A DNA stretch of 64,000 nt, from assembly GCA_963729195.1 (NCBI GenBank), contig CAVSNF010000025.1, positions 62,001 through 126,000 of the forward strand, read 5' to 3'. Every line of letters begins with the position of its first letter. Position 1 is the stretch's first letter. Position numbers and translations under genes: made by a program. This DNA is from CAVPTL01 sp963729195. Its GTDB lineage: Bacteria > Actinomycetota > Thermoleophilia > Gaiellales > JAICJC01. Under the pieces are notes generated by a model. The model did not search any database, was not told where the DNA came from, and worked only from the letters and a program-made list of their open reading frames with translations. This document shows, one piece after another, positions 27,284-35,786 of this stretch.

Positions 27284-28368
27284 CGGGCGTTGTACCCGGC
27301 CGAGTCCACACGGGACACGTGGTAAGTCACCACAAGGCCAGTGTCGGTGTAGCGCATGAGCGCGCCGGTACGAGCGTCCACCGTTGCGCGCTCGAAGTGC
27401 GCCGGGGTCGAGACCTTCGAGCCATGCGCCGCGTTCAGCTTCTGAAGCAGCGCCTTCTGCCCGGCCGTGGGATGTCCACCCTTGGCCCTGATCTTCGCCT
27501 CGAGAGACCGCTTGAGCGCCGAATAGTTGACGACCGTCTTGGGCACCCACAACGCGATGTCGAGCGTCTTTACCCCCTGGTAAGTGGAGTGCTTCACCGT
27601 CACCCCGTGAACGGTCGAGAGCGCGCGAAGCGTGCCGGCCAGCACCGCGGGGCGACCGTAGGCGGCGCTCAATACGTCGATGCCAGACACCCAGATGATG
27701 TTGTCCTGCTGCGCTACCGAGCCGTGCTGGATGTTGCCGCCATACAGCGGATCGGCGGCCTTCAGGAAGGCTGAGCGAGCAGCTTGCGGATCGGCGTTGG
27801 ACGTCGCCTCCATCGCATCGATGATCGGCTTGATCGAGTAGTCCTGAGGACCCGATTTGATGGCAGCGGGCAGGCCGGACGGCGTCTCGGCGTAGTAGTA
27901 GCGGCCGTTGTCGAGGTAGAGATCAGCCCCTGTGAACGTCCCCTCACCCTTGATCGCGTTTCGATGCACCGCAAGCGTGGCGTTGCCCTTCCTCGGAGCC
28001 GACGCGACGTTGTTGGCGAGCAGGACGAGGGACTGCGCGTTGGCGACGCCAGGAGCGAGGGCCGAGTCGATGCCGTTGTGGCTGGTGGGCGACACCGCCA
28101 GTGTGGCGGCGTACCCAACAACGGCGACGGCTGCCACTGCCGCGGTCATCGCGATCACCCGGCGGGGACGGGAGAAGGCGGCGATGTGACGCCGCCTCGG
28201 ACGGGAGCGGTCAGAAGAGGGAGCGGCCACGACCGCCGCCATCCGCGGCGCACGATCCGCGTGGGCCATCACAGACTCCCAAACGCGGCTGCTGACCTCA
28301 GGCTCGGGCAGGTCGATCTCAGGCTGCTGATCTCTGAGCCACCGGATGTCGTCGTCAGAATTGTCCAT
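27280..28368 (-). CDS. Single-pass membrane protein coupled to the ECF sigma factor (CU044_5270-like)
   Basis: 362 residues from the ATG at 28368 behind GGAGGC. A cytoplasmic part of about 65 residues (DDIRWLRDQQPEIDLPEPEVSSRVWESV) precedes one membrane helix (IAMTAAVAAVAVVGYAATLAV). The large outer domain is of the CU044_5270 kind, with YYYAETPSG, a lipoprotein-like beta fold and a late ATVDARTGALMRYTDTG segment. It is encoded before and overlapping the ECF sigma gene, so a role as regulator or sensor for that sigma factor is likely. It has no zinc-finger anti-sigma motif. Confidence 0.8.
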   Translation of the reverse strand: MDNSDDDIRWLRDQQPEIDLPEPEVSSRVWESVMAHADRAPRMAAVVAAPSSDRSRPRRRHIAAFSRPRRVIAMTAAVAAVAVVGYAATLAVSPTSHNGIDSALAPGVANAQSLVLLANNVASAPRKGNATLAVHRNAIKGEGTFTGADLYLDNGRYYYAETPSGLPAAIKSGPQDYSIKPIIDAMEATSNADPQAARSAFLKAADPLYGGNIQHGSVAQQDNIIWVSGIDVLSAAYGRPAVLAGTLRALSTVHGVTVKHSTYQGVKTLDIALWVPKTVVNYSALKRSLEAKIRAKGGHPTAGQKALLQKLNAAHGSKVSTPAHFERATVDARTGALMRYTDTGLVVTYHVSRVDSAGYNAR

Positions 28369-28806
28369 CGTTTGCCTCCATGAAAGTGTTTGGTCTCTCA
28401 TGGTTATTGTCCGCACGACCCAATTCAGTTCGCGGGTTGAGAGTGTCCCCCTGGGCCCCTACGGAGCAGCCGTCAAGAGCACCTCGGCCAGTCGCTGACC
28501 ACGGCATCGTCACCCACCCCACGGACAAGCCATAGCGTACGCGCAGTTGTCGGTGCTGGCCGGCCAACGGTCGTGGCGCTCCAGCAGGTCGATGAGCCGG
28601 CGCGGGAGCGGATCGCAAGAACTGTGATCGCCAAAGCCAACTCCCGCGAACACGACGGCAAACTACGGATTGCGGCGTATTCTGTGACGGTCGGCGGCCT
28701 GCTTTGGCGCCGAACCGCATGGTCATGCGGGTTTAGACTCATGCGTTGGAGAGGATCGGGCAGTATCACCGACGTCCAACAGCGGAGGGTCTAGGCTTGG
28801 TGGGTT
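28369..28806. other. Divergent intergenic region
   Basis: 438 bases lie between the sigma-operon start (minus) and the GT39 start (plus), so both promoters must be here. Short Arg/Ser-rich frames occur on both strands but none looks coding. I see no tRNA, repeat or clear operator. Confidence 0.5.
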
Positions 28807-30237
28807 GTGGTGTCGAGGTCGGTGGAAAAGTCGGCGGTGGCGTTTGCGGTCGGCCCGGTGCTGGTGGTGGTCGGGCTGAAGTGCGCGCTGGAGGTGGCGG
28901 TCAGCGGGCGCTACGGCTGGCACCGCGACGAGCTTTACTACGCGGTTGCCGGCTTGCATCTACAGGGTGGCTACATCGAGTTTCCGCCGGTGACAGCACT
29001 TCTCGCCGCACTGGTGCACGCGCTGGTCGGCTGGTCGTTAGTCGGCTTGCACGTGGTCACGATCGTCGCGAGTGCGGGGACGGTGGTGGTTGGCGCCTTG
29101 GTCGCTCGCGAGCTGGGGGCGACGCGGCGTGCCCAGACGCTCGCGGCGGTGATGATCGGGCTCGTGCCGGGGATGCTGGCGACCAACCTGCTGTTTCAGC
29201 CGGTCGCGCTCGACCAGCTCACAACGATGCTCGTTTTGTGGCTTGCGGTGCGGCTCGCGCTGGGGCGCGGATCGTGGTGGATGCTCGGCGTTGCCGCCGG
29301 CGTCGGTCTGGAGACGAAATACACGATCGCCGTGGTGCTCGTCATGCTGATCGCGACGTTTTTCGTGTGGCGCCGTGACATCTTGCGCTCGTGGGGGTTT
29401 CCGCTGGCCGTGGCGATCGCGACGGCGCTGGTTGTGCCAAACCTCGTGTGGGAGGCGGGCCACGGCTGGGCGAGTGTGCACTGGTTCCTCAACCCTCCCC
29501 CGAGTGCGAGCGACGAGACACGACCGCAGTTTGTCATCAACCTGATCCTCCTCACGGCGGTGGCGTTTCCGGTCGCCGTCGCCGGAGTCCGCTCCCTGAT
29601 TCGTGACCGCGTGGTGCGCCCGCTCGGCTGGACGGTGATCGGCACCATCGTCGCGTACTTTGTGCTGGGCGGAAAATCGTACTACGCCCTGCCGGTAATG
29701 GTGTTCGCGCTCGCCGCCGGCGCAATCCCGCTTGACCGCTGGGCAACCCGGCGCCGCCTCCAAGTCGCCGGCGCCGCCTTCACCGCCACCGGCCTTCTGG
29801 TCCTCCCGCTCGCGCTGCCGGTATTGCCTTTCCACACGGCTGTGCGGCTTGGATTCGTTAAGGCGCGCAGCGACTACCAGTCGGAGGTTGGCTGGCCCGC
29901 GTATGTGCGCCTGGTAGAACGACACGCGGCCGGAGCGGACGTGATCGTAGCCGACAACTATGGCGAGGCTGGCGCGCTCCAACTGTTCGGCCACGACCTC
30001 CCGCCCGTCGCCTCACCCGACGTGACCCTGCGTTACTGGCGACCGCACGTGACCGGGCTACACGCGCTGCTGGTCGGCTACTCGCGCCATGCCGCCAGCT
30101 TCTGCAGCGGATATCACGTGATCGCGCGGATCTCATCGGCAAACGACAGCGACGAGGGCAACGAGCCGATCGCACGCTGCACCCTGCACAACACGCTCCC
30201 CCACATCTGGCCAAGCATCATCGCAACACAGAACTAG
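28807..30237 (+). CDS. Membrane glycosyltransferase, GT39 / ArnT-PMT-like family
   Basis: 476 residues from GTG 28807. There are about ten membrane helices. The first outer loop has WHRDELYYAVAG, the acidic motif that holds the catalytic Asp in this family, followed by GYIEFPPVTALLAALV. A C-terminal outside domain (VIVADNYGEAGALQLFGHD, and a Cys pair near FCSGYHV and IARCTL) completes it. Such enzymes transfer a sugar from a polyprenyl phosphate to a glycan or protein on the outer face of the membrane. The acceptor is unknown. The gene is a single unit. Confidence 0.9.
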   Translation: MVSRSVEKSAVAFAVGPVLVVVGLKCALEVAVSGRYGWHRDELYYAVAGLHLQGGYIEFPPVTALLAALVHALVGWSLVGLHVVTIVASAGTVVVGALVARELGATRRAQTLAAVMIGLVPGMLATNLLFQPVALDQLTTMLVLWLAVRLALGRGSWWMLGVAAGVGLETKYTIAVVLVMLIATFFVWRRDILRSWGFPLAVAIATALVVPNLVWEAGHGWASVHWFLNPPPSASDETRPQFVINLILLTAVAFPVAVAGVRSLIRDRVVRPLGWTVIGTIVAYFVLGGKSYYALPVMVFALAAGAIPLDRWATRRRLQVAGAAFTATGLLVLPLALPVLPFHTAVRLGFVKARSDYQSEVGWPAYVRLVERHAAGADVIVADNYGEAGALQLFGHDLPPVASPDVTLRYWRPHVTGLHALLVGYSRHAASFCSGYHVIARISSANDSDEGNEPIARCTLHNTLPHIWPSIIATQN

Positions 30238-30282
30238 GCAGCTCTGAACCGGTGGGCTGTATCCGCAAAGCGAGGTTTGTGC

Positions 30283-30819
30283 TCACCCGTCGGTGAACAG
30301 TCCCTCGGGATGGCGGCCTGGAGTGGTCTTGGGTGTAGCGGCATATGCGACCTCTCCGGTGGTCGCCTCCTCGCTCACGCCTGCTCGATGGCGCAGCGCC
30401 AACTCGGACACCGGATAGACGAGACCGTCACCGGCGTTGCGGGCGCCGACCCCGAGGAACACGCACGGGCCGTCACCGGTGCCCACGAAGACGTGCTCCG
30501 TCCAGGGTGGGCAGTGCACGAAATCCCAGGCCTTGAGCGGGCGCTCCTCACCCTCGATCAGGAGAAGGCACTCGCCGCTTAGGACGAGGAAGTCCTCCTG
30601 TCCCTCCTCGGCGTGGTAGTAGCAGTTGGGCTGTCCCGGCCACATCACCTGGATGTTGATCCCATACTGGGTGAACTCGGCGCTGCCCTCGAACGTGAGG
30701 CCTGCCCCAAACTTCTCGTTGTGAATCCACTGCGCTTCGCGGGCATTGACGACGAACCATCCCTCGCCGGCCGGCTTCTTCCCTCCCGGCGCCTCTTCCA
30801 TCGGGGCCTCTGGAACCAT
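30283..30819 (-). CDS. Cupin-domain protein
   Basis: 178 residues from ATG 30819 behind GGGAGGAGG. It has one beta-barrel cupin: motif 1 is GQPNCYYHAEEGQEDFLVLSGECLLLIEG and motif 2 is VHCPPWTEHVFVGTGDGPCVFLGVG. Metal-binding His and Glu residues appear in HAEEGQED and TEH. There is no second domain. Cupins of this kind bind a metal and act as isomerases, dioxygenases or sensors; the substrate is not predictable. The longer open frame upstream is Arg-rich and not used. Confidence 0.88.
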   Translation of the reverse strand: MVPEAPMEEAPGGKKPAGEGWFVVNAREAQWIHNEKFGAGLTFEGSAEFTQYGINIQVMWPGQPNCYYHAEEGQEDFLVLSGECLLLIEGEERPLKAWDFVHCPPWTEHVFVGTGDGPCVFLGVGARNAGDGLVYPVSELALRHRAGVSEEATTGEVAYAATPKTTPGRHPEGLFTDG

Positions 30820-31325
30820 GCGCGCCTCCTCCCGGTGTAAATGGCCGTGCGCCACGCGCGCGAGTCGCCCGCGGCCGCCATGACGCACCATATACCGTGG
30901 TCGCCAAACGCCTACACCGCAGGCGAACCGCACAGACACCGGCGCTACCGATCGTTGCCGTGGCTCGGTCTACTGATCGCCCTCCTGCCCCCACAGGCGG
31001 CCACGCAACGGACTGCCCGTCGCCCTCGCCCATGACCGCCGTGGGAGTTACTCGAACCCCGAGCGGTCAACCGGCGAATCCAGTGGGGTGGGCTCGGGCG
31101 CCGTACCCACGCCCTAAGTAGCGCCCGAAAGCCGACTCCTTATGGGCGCAACAAGGAGGTTCGGGCTGTCGTCAGTGTCTGCGTTCAAAACCCCCGACGA
31201 CGGTCCGGCGGTTTCAGGACTCGTGTCGTCGGTTCGCGTGGACTGCCAGAGGCGTGGCCGCGCCCACGCGCTGTTCGCGACCTGGCTCATTTGTCGCGGT
31301 AAGGGTGGGCTACAATTGTGGAGCG
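30820..31325. other. Intergenic region between cupin and TfoX genes
   Basis: 506 bases between divergent genes. There are several Pro/Arg-rich chance frames but no plausible protein, tRNA or clear terminator. A short GGGCGC/GCGCCC pair near 31092-31117 could form a weak hairpin. Confidence 0.45.
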
Positions 31326-31670
31326 ATGGCCTATGACGAGCACCTTGCTGGACGCATCAGGGCGCTTGTGATGAACGAGCCCTGCCTGGTGGAGAAAGAG
31401 ATGTTCGGTGGCTTGGCGTTTCTCATCGGAGGCCATATGGCGGTGGCCGCGAGCGGGCAGGGCGGCTTGCTGGTTCGGGTCGATCCCGCGGACTCCGACG
31501 AGCTCGTGAGTTCAACCGACGCGAGGTTGATGGAAATGCGGGGTCGACAGATGACGGGCTGGCTTCGCCTGGAGGCAGACGGTGTAGAGACCAACCGCGA
31601 GCTTCGCTCATGGGTCGAGCGTGGCGTCTCATTCGCGCGTTCGCTCCCAGCCAAGGAACCGCGCGGCTGA
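31326..31670 (+). CDS. TfoX/Sxy N-terminal domain protein
   Basis: 114 residues from ATG 31326 (GGAG just upstream). It starts MAYDEHLAGRIRALVMNEP and has the typical core EKEMFGGLAFLIGGHMAVAAS and LLVRVDPADSDEL. The C-terminal helix contains WVERGVSFARSL. In gamma-proteobacteria Sxy helps turn on competence genes; in actinobacteria only this one domain occurs and its role is not known. It stands alone. Confidence 0.92.
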   Translation: MAYDEHLAGRIRALVMNEPCLVEKEMFGGLAFLIGGHMAVAASGQGGLLVRVDPADSDELVSSTDARLMEMRGRQMTGWLRLEADGVETNRELRSWVERGVSFARSLPAKEPRG

Positions 31671-31887
31671 CACCCAACGAGTCGCCACTGAGGGCAGGTG
31701 ACCTCAGGAGTGGAGTGAAACTGTTTGAGGAGCGAGCTGAGCCGGGTGCGCATTGCTGCCGTGAGGTGTGTCCAAACACGCTGTTCCCTTCCCCTGTCAT
31801 CTGAGCGCCAAACTGGCCGACGTGACGTAAAGTCCTTCCACCCCTGTCCCATGATGTGGGCCAGGCGGGCGGCTGTTCCTAATCGGT

Positions 31888-32409
31888 TTAGCAGCTGATC
31901 TCTTTGCGGGAGAGGCTGCCGCGGCGAACGGTGTACATCGGGCTAACCTTTGCCACCGCAACGAACGGACCCGGCCGGTCACAGCGAAACACGGCAGGAA
32001 GCGAGAACTGCTTCTGGGAGCCGGGTGAGTAGGCGGTCGCCAGCCACGCGTCGTCACCCCATTCACCGATCATCATCCCAGTTCGATCACTAATCGTTAG
32101 GTGAAACCAACCAACGTCGAACAGACATCGCATTGTCCCGATGTTTCGCACCACGATCGTCGCCACAGGGCGTCGTGGGTCGGCCGCGTACTCCCCCTCG
32201 CTCTGCAGCACACGTGAGGGACGGCGAACAGCGAGTGCGACGGCAAGATCGTACTGCCCGCAACTCCCAATCGGCGTCGCGGTGTCGATTTTGGTCGGCG
32301 GAGTCGCCGAGCGCGCTTTCGATTCGGGTTCTTCGAAACCGAGTGCACCCACCGCGCCAACCACCACCAACGCTGTGGCTGCGCCGACGATGACCCTACT
32401 GGACAACAT
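31888..32409 (-). CDS. Secreted hypothetical protein
   Basis: 173 residues from ATG 32409 behind GAGGAGG. It has a signal or anchor helix (MLSSRVIVGAATALVVVGAVGALGF), then a strand-rich domain with VATIVVRNIGTMRCLFDVGWFHLTISDRTG and a late Cys (FRCDRPG) plus CGQYD, so one or two disulfides are possible. It resembles the DUF4232-type outer domain of actinobacterial lipoproteins, but no lipobox is seen. Function unknown. It stands alone. Confidence 0.75.
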   Translation of the reverse strand: MLSSRVIVGAATALVVVGAVGALGFEEPESKARSATPPTKIDTATPIGSCGQYDLAVALAVRRPSRVLQSEGEYAADPRRPVATIVVRNIGTMRCLFDVGWFHLTISDRTGMMIGEWGDDAWLATAYSPGSQKQFSLPAVFRCDRPGPFVAVAKVSPMYTVRRGSLSRKEISC

Positions 32410-33196
32410 GCAGCCTCCTCGATTCGTGATCGCGGCCGAAGCTCCCAACAAGCTTGCTCCTCAGCCCCCGATTCCGCAAGCCAGTCGATCGCTCACGGGT
32501 GCGTGACTCGCGCCGTGCTCGGGATCGAATCCACCCCGTCCTCTCACACCGAAGCACGCCCATGTCATCCTGAGTGTGCACAGCAAGGCGACCGCCCAGC
32601 GGGGTGGGGCCAAACGGGACTTCGAACGGCGGGGACAGTGACACCTGATCCGACAGAGATCACGCTTTGCAACCGGCTGGCGCTCGACTATGACCGGACG
32701 AGTAGCAGCATCGCCGCAGCGTGCTGGACGCGAGCCGTCAACACCGGGAGGTCGCGCCGGCTGCTGTGGCCAACCGAATGCCCGAGATCGCTCCCGTTAC
32801 GGTTCGCGCCTCGCCGAGGCTTCCCAACAGCCTTCCCCTCTTGTCATTGACGCGTCGCGAGCCGTCCGGCACAAGACGCATGAACAAGCGTTCCTCCAAG
32901 GTCAAGCGGATTCACTGTTGCGTCCACTTGGCGGTGTCGTCGGGGAATGGGTTGACTGCGCGAACAGGCCGGAGCAAGCGCTGTTTGCAATGAGCTTGTA
33001 GAGGTGCTTCAGCCGTTTGCGCTCGTGGGGTGGGACGGACGAAAGTCCGTGCGTCGTAGATTCGTTCGAGTCAGGCTGTAACCAACGATCCGGATCGCTG
33101 TGCTGCGTATAGAAGTCGGACGGATCTGTTACCACGGCGTTACCAAGGACGATGAACCGCAACCACGAGACCCAGCACCATGTATCTCCACAAACG
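32410..33196. other. Long intergenic region next to tRNA-Leu
   Basis: 787 bases without a convincing gene. A minus-strand frame around 32910-33130 reads DPSDFYTQHSDPDRWLQPDSNE and PHERKRLKHLYKLIANSACSG, which looks more protein-like than its surroundings, but it lacks a start, a ribosome site and a family. It might be a remnant. No inverted repeats or integrase motifs mark an element. Confidence 0.45.
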
Positions 33197-33226
33197 CAGA
33201 AACCCCTGCAAATACAGGGGTTTCTG
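33197..33226 (-). terminator. Terminator after tRNA-Leu
   Basis: A 12-bp perfect stem (CAGAAACCCCTG with CAGGGGTTTCTG) with a six-base loop, four bases after the tRNA 3' end on the minus strand. The arm is followed by CGTTTGTGG. Sequence and tail are close to those of the terminator at 1969-1996. Confidence 0.85.
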
Positions 33227-33230
33227 TCCA

Positions 33231-33315
<85 letters not shown>

Positions 33316-33353
33316 AGGAGACCGGAGTCTACCTGCACACCATCGGCTCGGGA

Positions 33354-33596
33354 TCAGCCGTGGTTGAGCAGATATCCCAGGAGCATGGTGTTGATCACAA
33401 ACGCGACCGAAACGGCCACCGTCAGCCGGGTCAGGTTTCGCTCCATCACCGCGGTGCCGCCGTAGCTGCCGCCGGCGGGGTTGAACATGCCCGAAAGCCC
33501 CGTGTCCTTGCCCGAATGCATCAGCACCAGCACGATCACGGCTACTCCTAGCAGCACCTGAATTGCGGCGTCAACTTGCTCCATGGGCCGGAGCAT
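33354..33596 (-). CDS. secG: Protein translocase subunit SecG
   Basis: 80 residues, two membrane helices: IQVLLGVAVIVLVLMHSGKDTGLSGMF and LTVAVSVAFVINTMLLGYLL, with the conserved glycine-rich loop between (NPAGGSYGGTAVMERN). This is the normal SecG shape and length. It is part of the SecYEG channel. Two ATGs are possible (33596 and 33584); both overlap the end of the thioredoxin-like gene, so the genes are probably co-transcribed. tRNA-Leu follows on the same strand. Confidence 0.93.
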   Translation of the reverse strand: MLRPMEQVDAAIQVLLGVAVIVLVLMHSGKDTGLSGMFNPAGGSYGGTAVMERNLTRLTVAVSVAFVINTMLLGYLLNHG

Positions 33597-33972
33597 ACCA
33601 GCGCTCTTCTGATCCCAGCGCCTCCTCCAGCTCCCCGATCTGAGGCGCCCGCGCCCAGTGATGAGTGATCGTGCCGGCCCGGTTGATCAGGTACACCGAG
33701 GGCACGTGACGCACCCCCAGACGCCGCTGTAGCGGCGACCCGGAGTTGACGGTCAGCTCGATCACGACCGCCCTTCCCGACTCCCGCGCGACCACCGCCG
33801 CCAGGCGGTTGAGCGACTCGCGGCTGGCGCGACTGCCGGCCGCCGAGAACTGCAACAGCGTGCCCAGCTCGGGGTGCTCGGCAAGACCCAGCTCGGATGG
33901 CTTCACGCACAACTGCGATGCCGGATCGGACCGGCCCCGCCGAACCGCTTGGAGCACGCCCTTGAGAGACAC
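33571..33972 (-). CDS. Thioredoxin-like fold protein
   Basis: About 133 residues from GTG 33972. It shows LGTLLQFSAAGSRASRESL, VVIELTVNSGSPLQRRLGVRHVPSVYLINRAGTITHHW. The cis-Pro strand (HVPSVYLI) and fold match thioredoxins, but the active-site CxxC is replaced by SRAS, so it is unlikely to be a redox enzyme. It may be a structural or chaperone-like relative. It lies between a GT4 gene 9 bases upstream and secG, which it overlaps. Confidence 0.8.
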   Translation of the reverse strand: MSLKGVLQAVRRGRSDPASQLCVKPSELGLAEHPELGTLLQFSAAGSRASRESLNRLAAVVARESGRAVVIELTVNSGSPLQRRLGVRHVPSVYLINRAGTITHHWARAPQIGELEEALGSEERWYAPAHGAS

Positions 33973-33981
33973 ACGCAAAGA

Positions 33982-34989
33982 CTACCCCGGAGGGCGGGCG
34001 CCACCAGAGACGGCGCGTTCCAGCACTCGCTCGATCCGCTCGGCCTGGCGACGACGGTCGTGGCCCGCCGCCGCCTCGACGGCCGCCGGGCACGGTGCGG
34101 GCAACTCGAGCGCCCGCCGCATCCCGTCGGCGATCGAGTCCACATCAAGCGGATCGACCAGCGCGCCGCACTCGTCGGTGATCACCTCAGCCGGACCGCC
34201 GACGCGGGTGGCCACCACCGGCAGCCCGCTTGCCAGCGCCTCCAGCACCACCTGCCCTTGCGGCTCGACCAGGCTGGGCACGACCATCACGTCGGCCTGG
34301 TGCATCGCGGCGGTCACGCCGGCGCGGTCGAGCCGACCGGCGAATCGCACGCCGGCGGGAGCTGCCGCTTGGAGCGCTCCGCTGAGAGGTCCGTCTCCAA
34401 CCACCGTGAGCGTCCCCTGCCCCACCTGGGCGAAGGCCTCCAGCAGCCGGCCGGCGTTCTTGCGTTTCGTCAGCGCTCCGACAAACAGAAACCGGGGCTC
34501 GTCCCCGGGTTGCCAGCCGTCGGGCGAAAACCGCTCGGTGTCCACCCCGCAATCGATCGACTCGACCACCGTCGCCCCCGGTGGAAGCTGGCCGGCCAGA
34601 TACTCCGACACGGCGATCACCGCCGCCGAGCCGCGCAGCACAAACCGGGTAAGCCGCCCCAGCGACGCGTGCGAATAGGCGTTTCGGACGTCCCGCCCGT
34701 GCGCCGTAATCACATACGGAGCGCCGCTCGCCCGCGACGCCGCCCACGCCACCAGGCCGGTCGGCACCAGGTAGTGGGCGTAGATCACATCCGGCCGGTG
34801 GCGGGCCTCGCGCAGTGCCCGCTCGGCCAGCAGCCCGTACCGGGCGAGCCCTCCCCGGCCGGCGCTCAGCACCGCCTCGTCGATCTCGTGTCCCCGCTCG
34901 CGCAGCGCCTCGGCCAGGTCGGCGACAAACACCCCGTAGTCGGGCCGCTCACGGCTGGGGTACATGTTCGACAAGAGCAGGATGCGCAC
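33982..34989 (-). CDS. Glycosyltransferase family 4 protein
   Basis: 335 residues from GTG 34989, a GT-B fold. The N-domain begins MRILLLSNMYPSRERPDYGVFV and includes VITAHGRDVRNAY. The C-domain has FLFVGALTKRKNAGRLLEAF, GDGPL, and the donor-site motif VPSLVEPQGQVVLEALASGLPVVATRVGG, with the EX7E glutamates. It would use a nucleotide sugar to extend a surface glycan or lipid sugar. It precedes the thioredoxin-like gene by 9 bases. Confidence 0.93.
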   Translation of the reverse strand: MRILLLSNMYPSRERPDYGVFVADLAEALRERGHEIDEAVLSAGRGGLARYGLLAERALREARHRPDVIYAHYLVPTGLVAWAASRASGAPYVITAHGRDVRNAYSHASLGRLTRFVLRGSAAVIAVSEYLAGQLPPGATVVESIDCGVDTERFSPDGWQPGDEPRFLFVGALTKRKNAGRLLEAFAQVGQGTLTVVGDGPLSGALQAAAPAGVRFAGRLDRAGVTAAMHQADVMVVPSLVEPQGQVVLEALASGLPVVATRVGGPAEVITDECGALVDPLDVDSIADGMRRALELPAPCPAAVEAAAGHDRRRQAERIERVLERAVSGGARPPG

Positions 34990-35009
34990 GCGGGCAACCT
35001 TAGATGGTG

Positions 35010-35723
35010 TCAGCCGGCGAGGCGGGCGGCGACCACGCCGCCGCCGCCGACCGCAACCGCGGTCGGCACCACCGCCACGCCGTACTTGCGCGCCAGGTCG
35101 GGCCGGGTGCGCACATCGACGGTCACCACTTCGCGGCCCTGCTCTCGCAGCTCACGTTCCAGCGTCTTGCACTCCGAGCACAGCGGATGGGTGAACTCGA
35201 GCACGAACTCATCGCCGTTGGCTCGGTCGAAGTCGGCCAGGTCGACTCGCTCCAGCAGGTGGGAGCGGACGCCCCGTACGTGTGCGCCGATGCGGTAGAA
35301 CTCGCACCCCACACACAGGCCGGTGGAGGCCGCCAGCAGTGCCAGCACCGCCACCAGCCCTCCCAGGATCCAGCACAGCAGCGAGAACCCGGCCAGGTGC
35401 GCGAGAAACGCTGCGCTCAAAACCACCGCGCCGATCATGTTGGCAAACCGCGGCGGACGCGAGTCCTCCAGCGGCCCTTCTCCAAACCGCGGCTGCACCA
35501 ACTCGTAGTAGGTGACGCACGGAAGGCACCAGCGGCGCCCGAGCGTCAGGCCGATGATCAACTGCAGTCCCAGGAGCCCCAAGAGCCACCACCAGCCGGT
35601 CACCAGCGCCACCACCGACAGGGAGCCGATCACCGCCTGGTTGAACCGCGGGGCACGGGCATCGATCACGTCGGTATCGACGTAGGGATCAGCGCTTCGC
35701 TGGAGTTTGGATCCAAACTTCAT
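35010..35723 (-). CDS. DUF4395-thioredoxin fusion membrane protein
   Basis: 237 residues from ATG 35723. The N-terminal 140 residues are a DUF4395 domain with four helices, including WWLLGLLGLQLIIGL, a Cys pair (RRWCLPCVTYYELVQPRFG) and ANMIGAVVLSAAFLA. The C-terminal part is thioredoxin-like: FTHPLCSECKTLERELREQGREVVTVDV, with a CxxC (CSEC) and the cis-Pro segment VAVVPTAVAV. This is a plausible membrane thiol-redox protein. A short gap separates it from the GT4 start; it diverges from the GGDEF-EAL gene. Confidence 0.88.
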   Translation of the reverse strand: MKFGSKLQRSADPYVDTDVIDARAPRFNQAVIGSLSVVALVTGWWWLLGLLGLQLIIGLTLGRRWCLPCVTYYELVQPRFGEGPLEDSRPPRFANMIGAVVLSAAFLAHLAGFSLLCWILGGLVAVLALLAASTGLCVGCEFYRIGAHVRGVRSHLLERVDLADFDRANGDEFVLEFTHPLCSECKTLERELREQGREVVTVDVRTRPDLARKYGVAVVPTAVAVGGGGVVAARLAG

Positions 35724-35786
35724 CTCGGCAAAATCGTACCACCGAGGCCCACTTAAGTCGCCGCTTTCGGTGTCGATCACGCGGCT

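Noticed and set aside
32503..32993. Plus-strand frames in the gap before tRNA-Leu
   Set aside because: They overlap each other in different frames, have no ribosome site and no recognisable motif.
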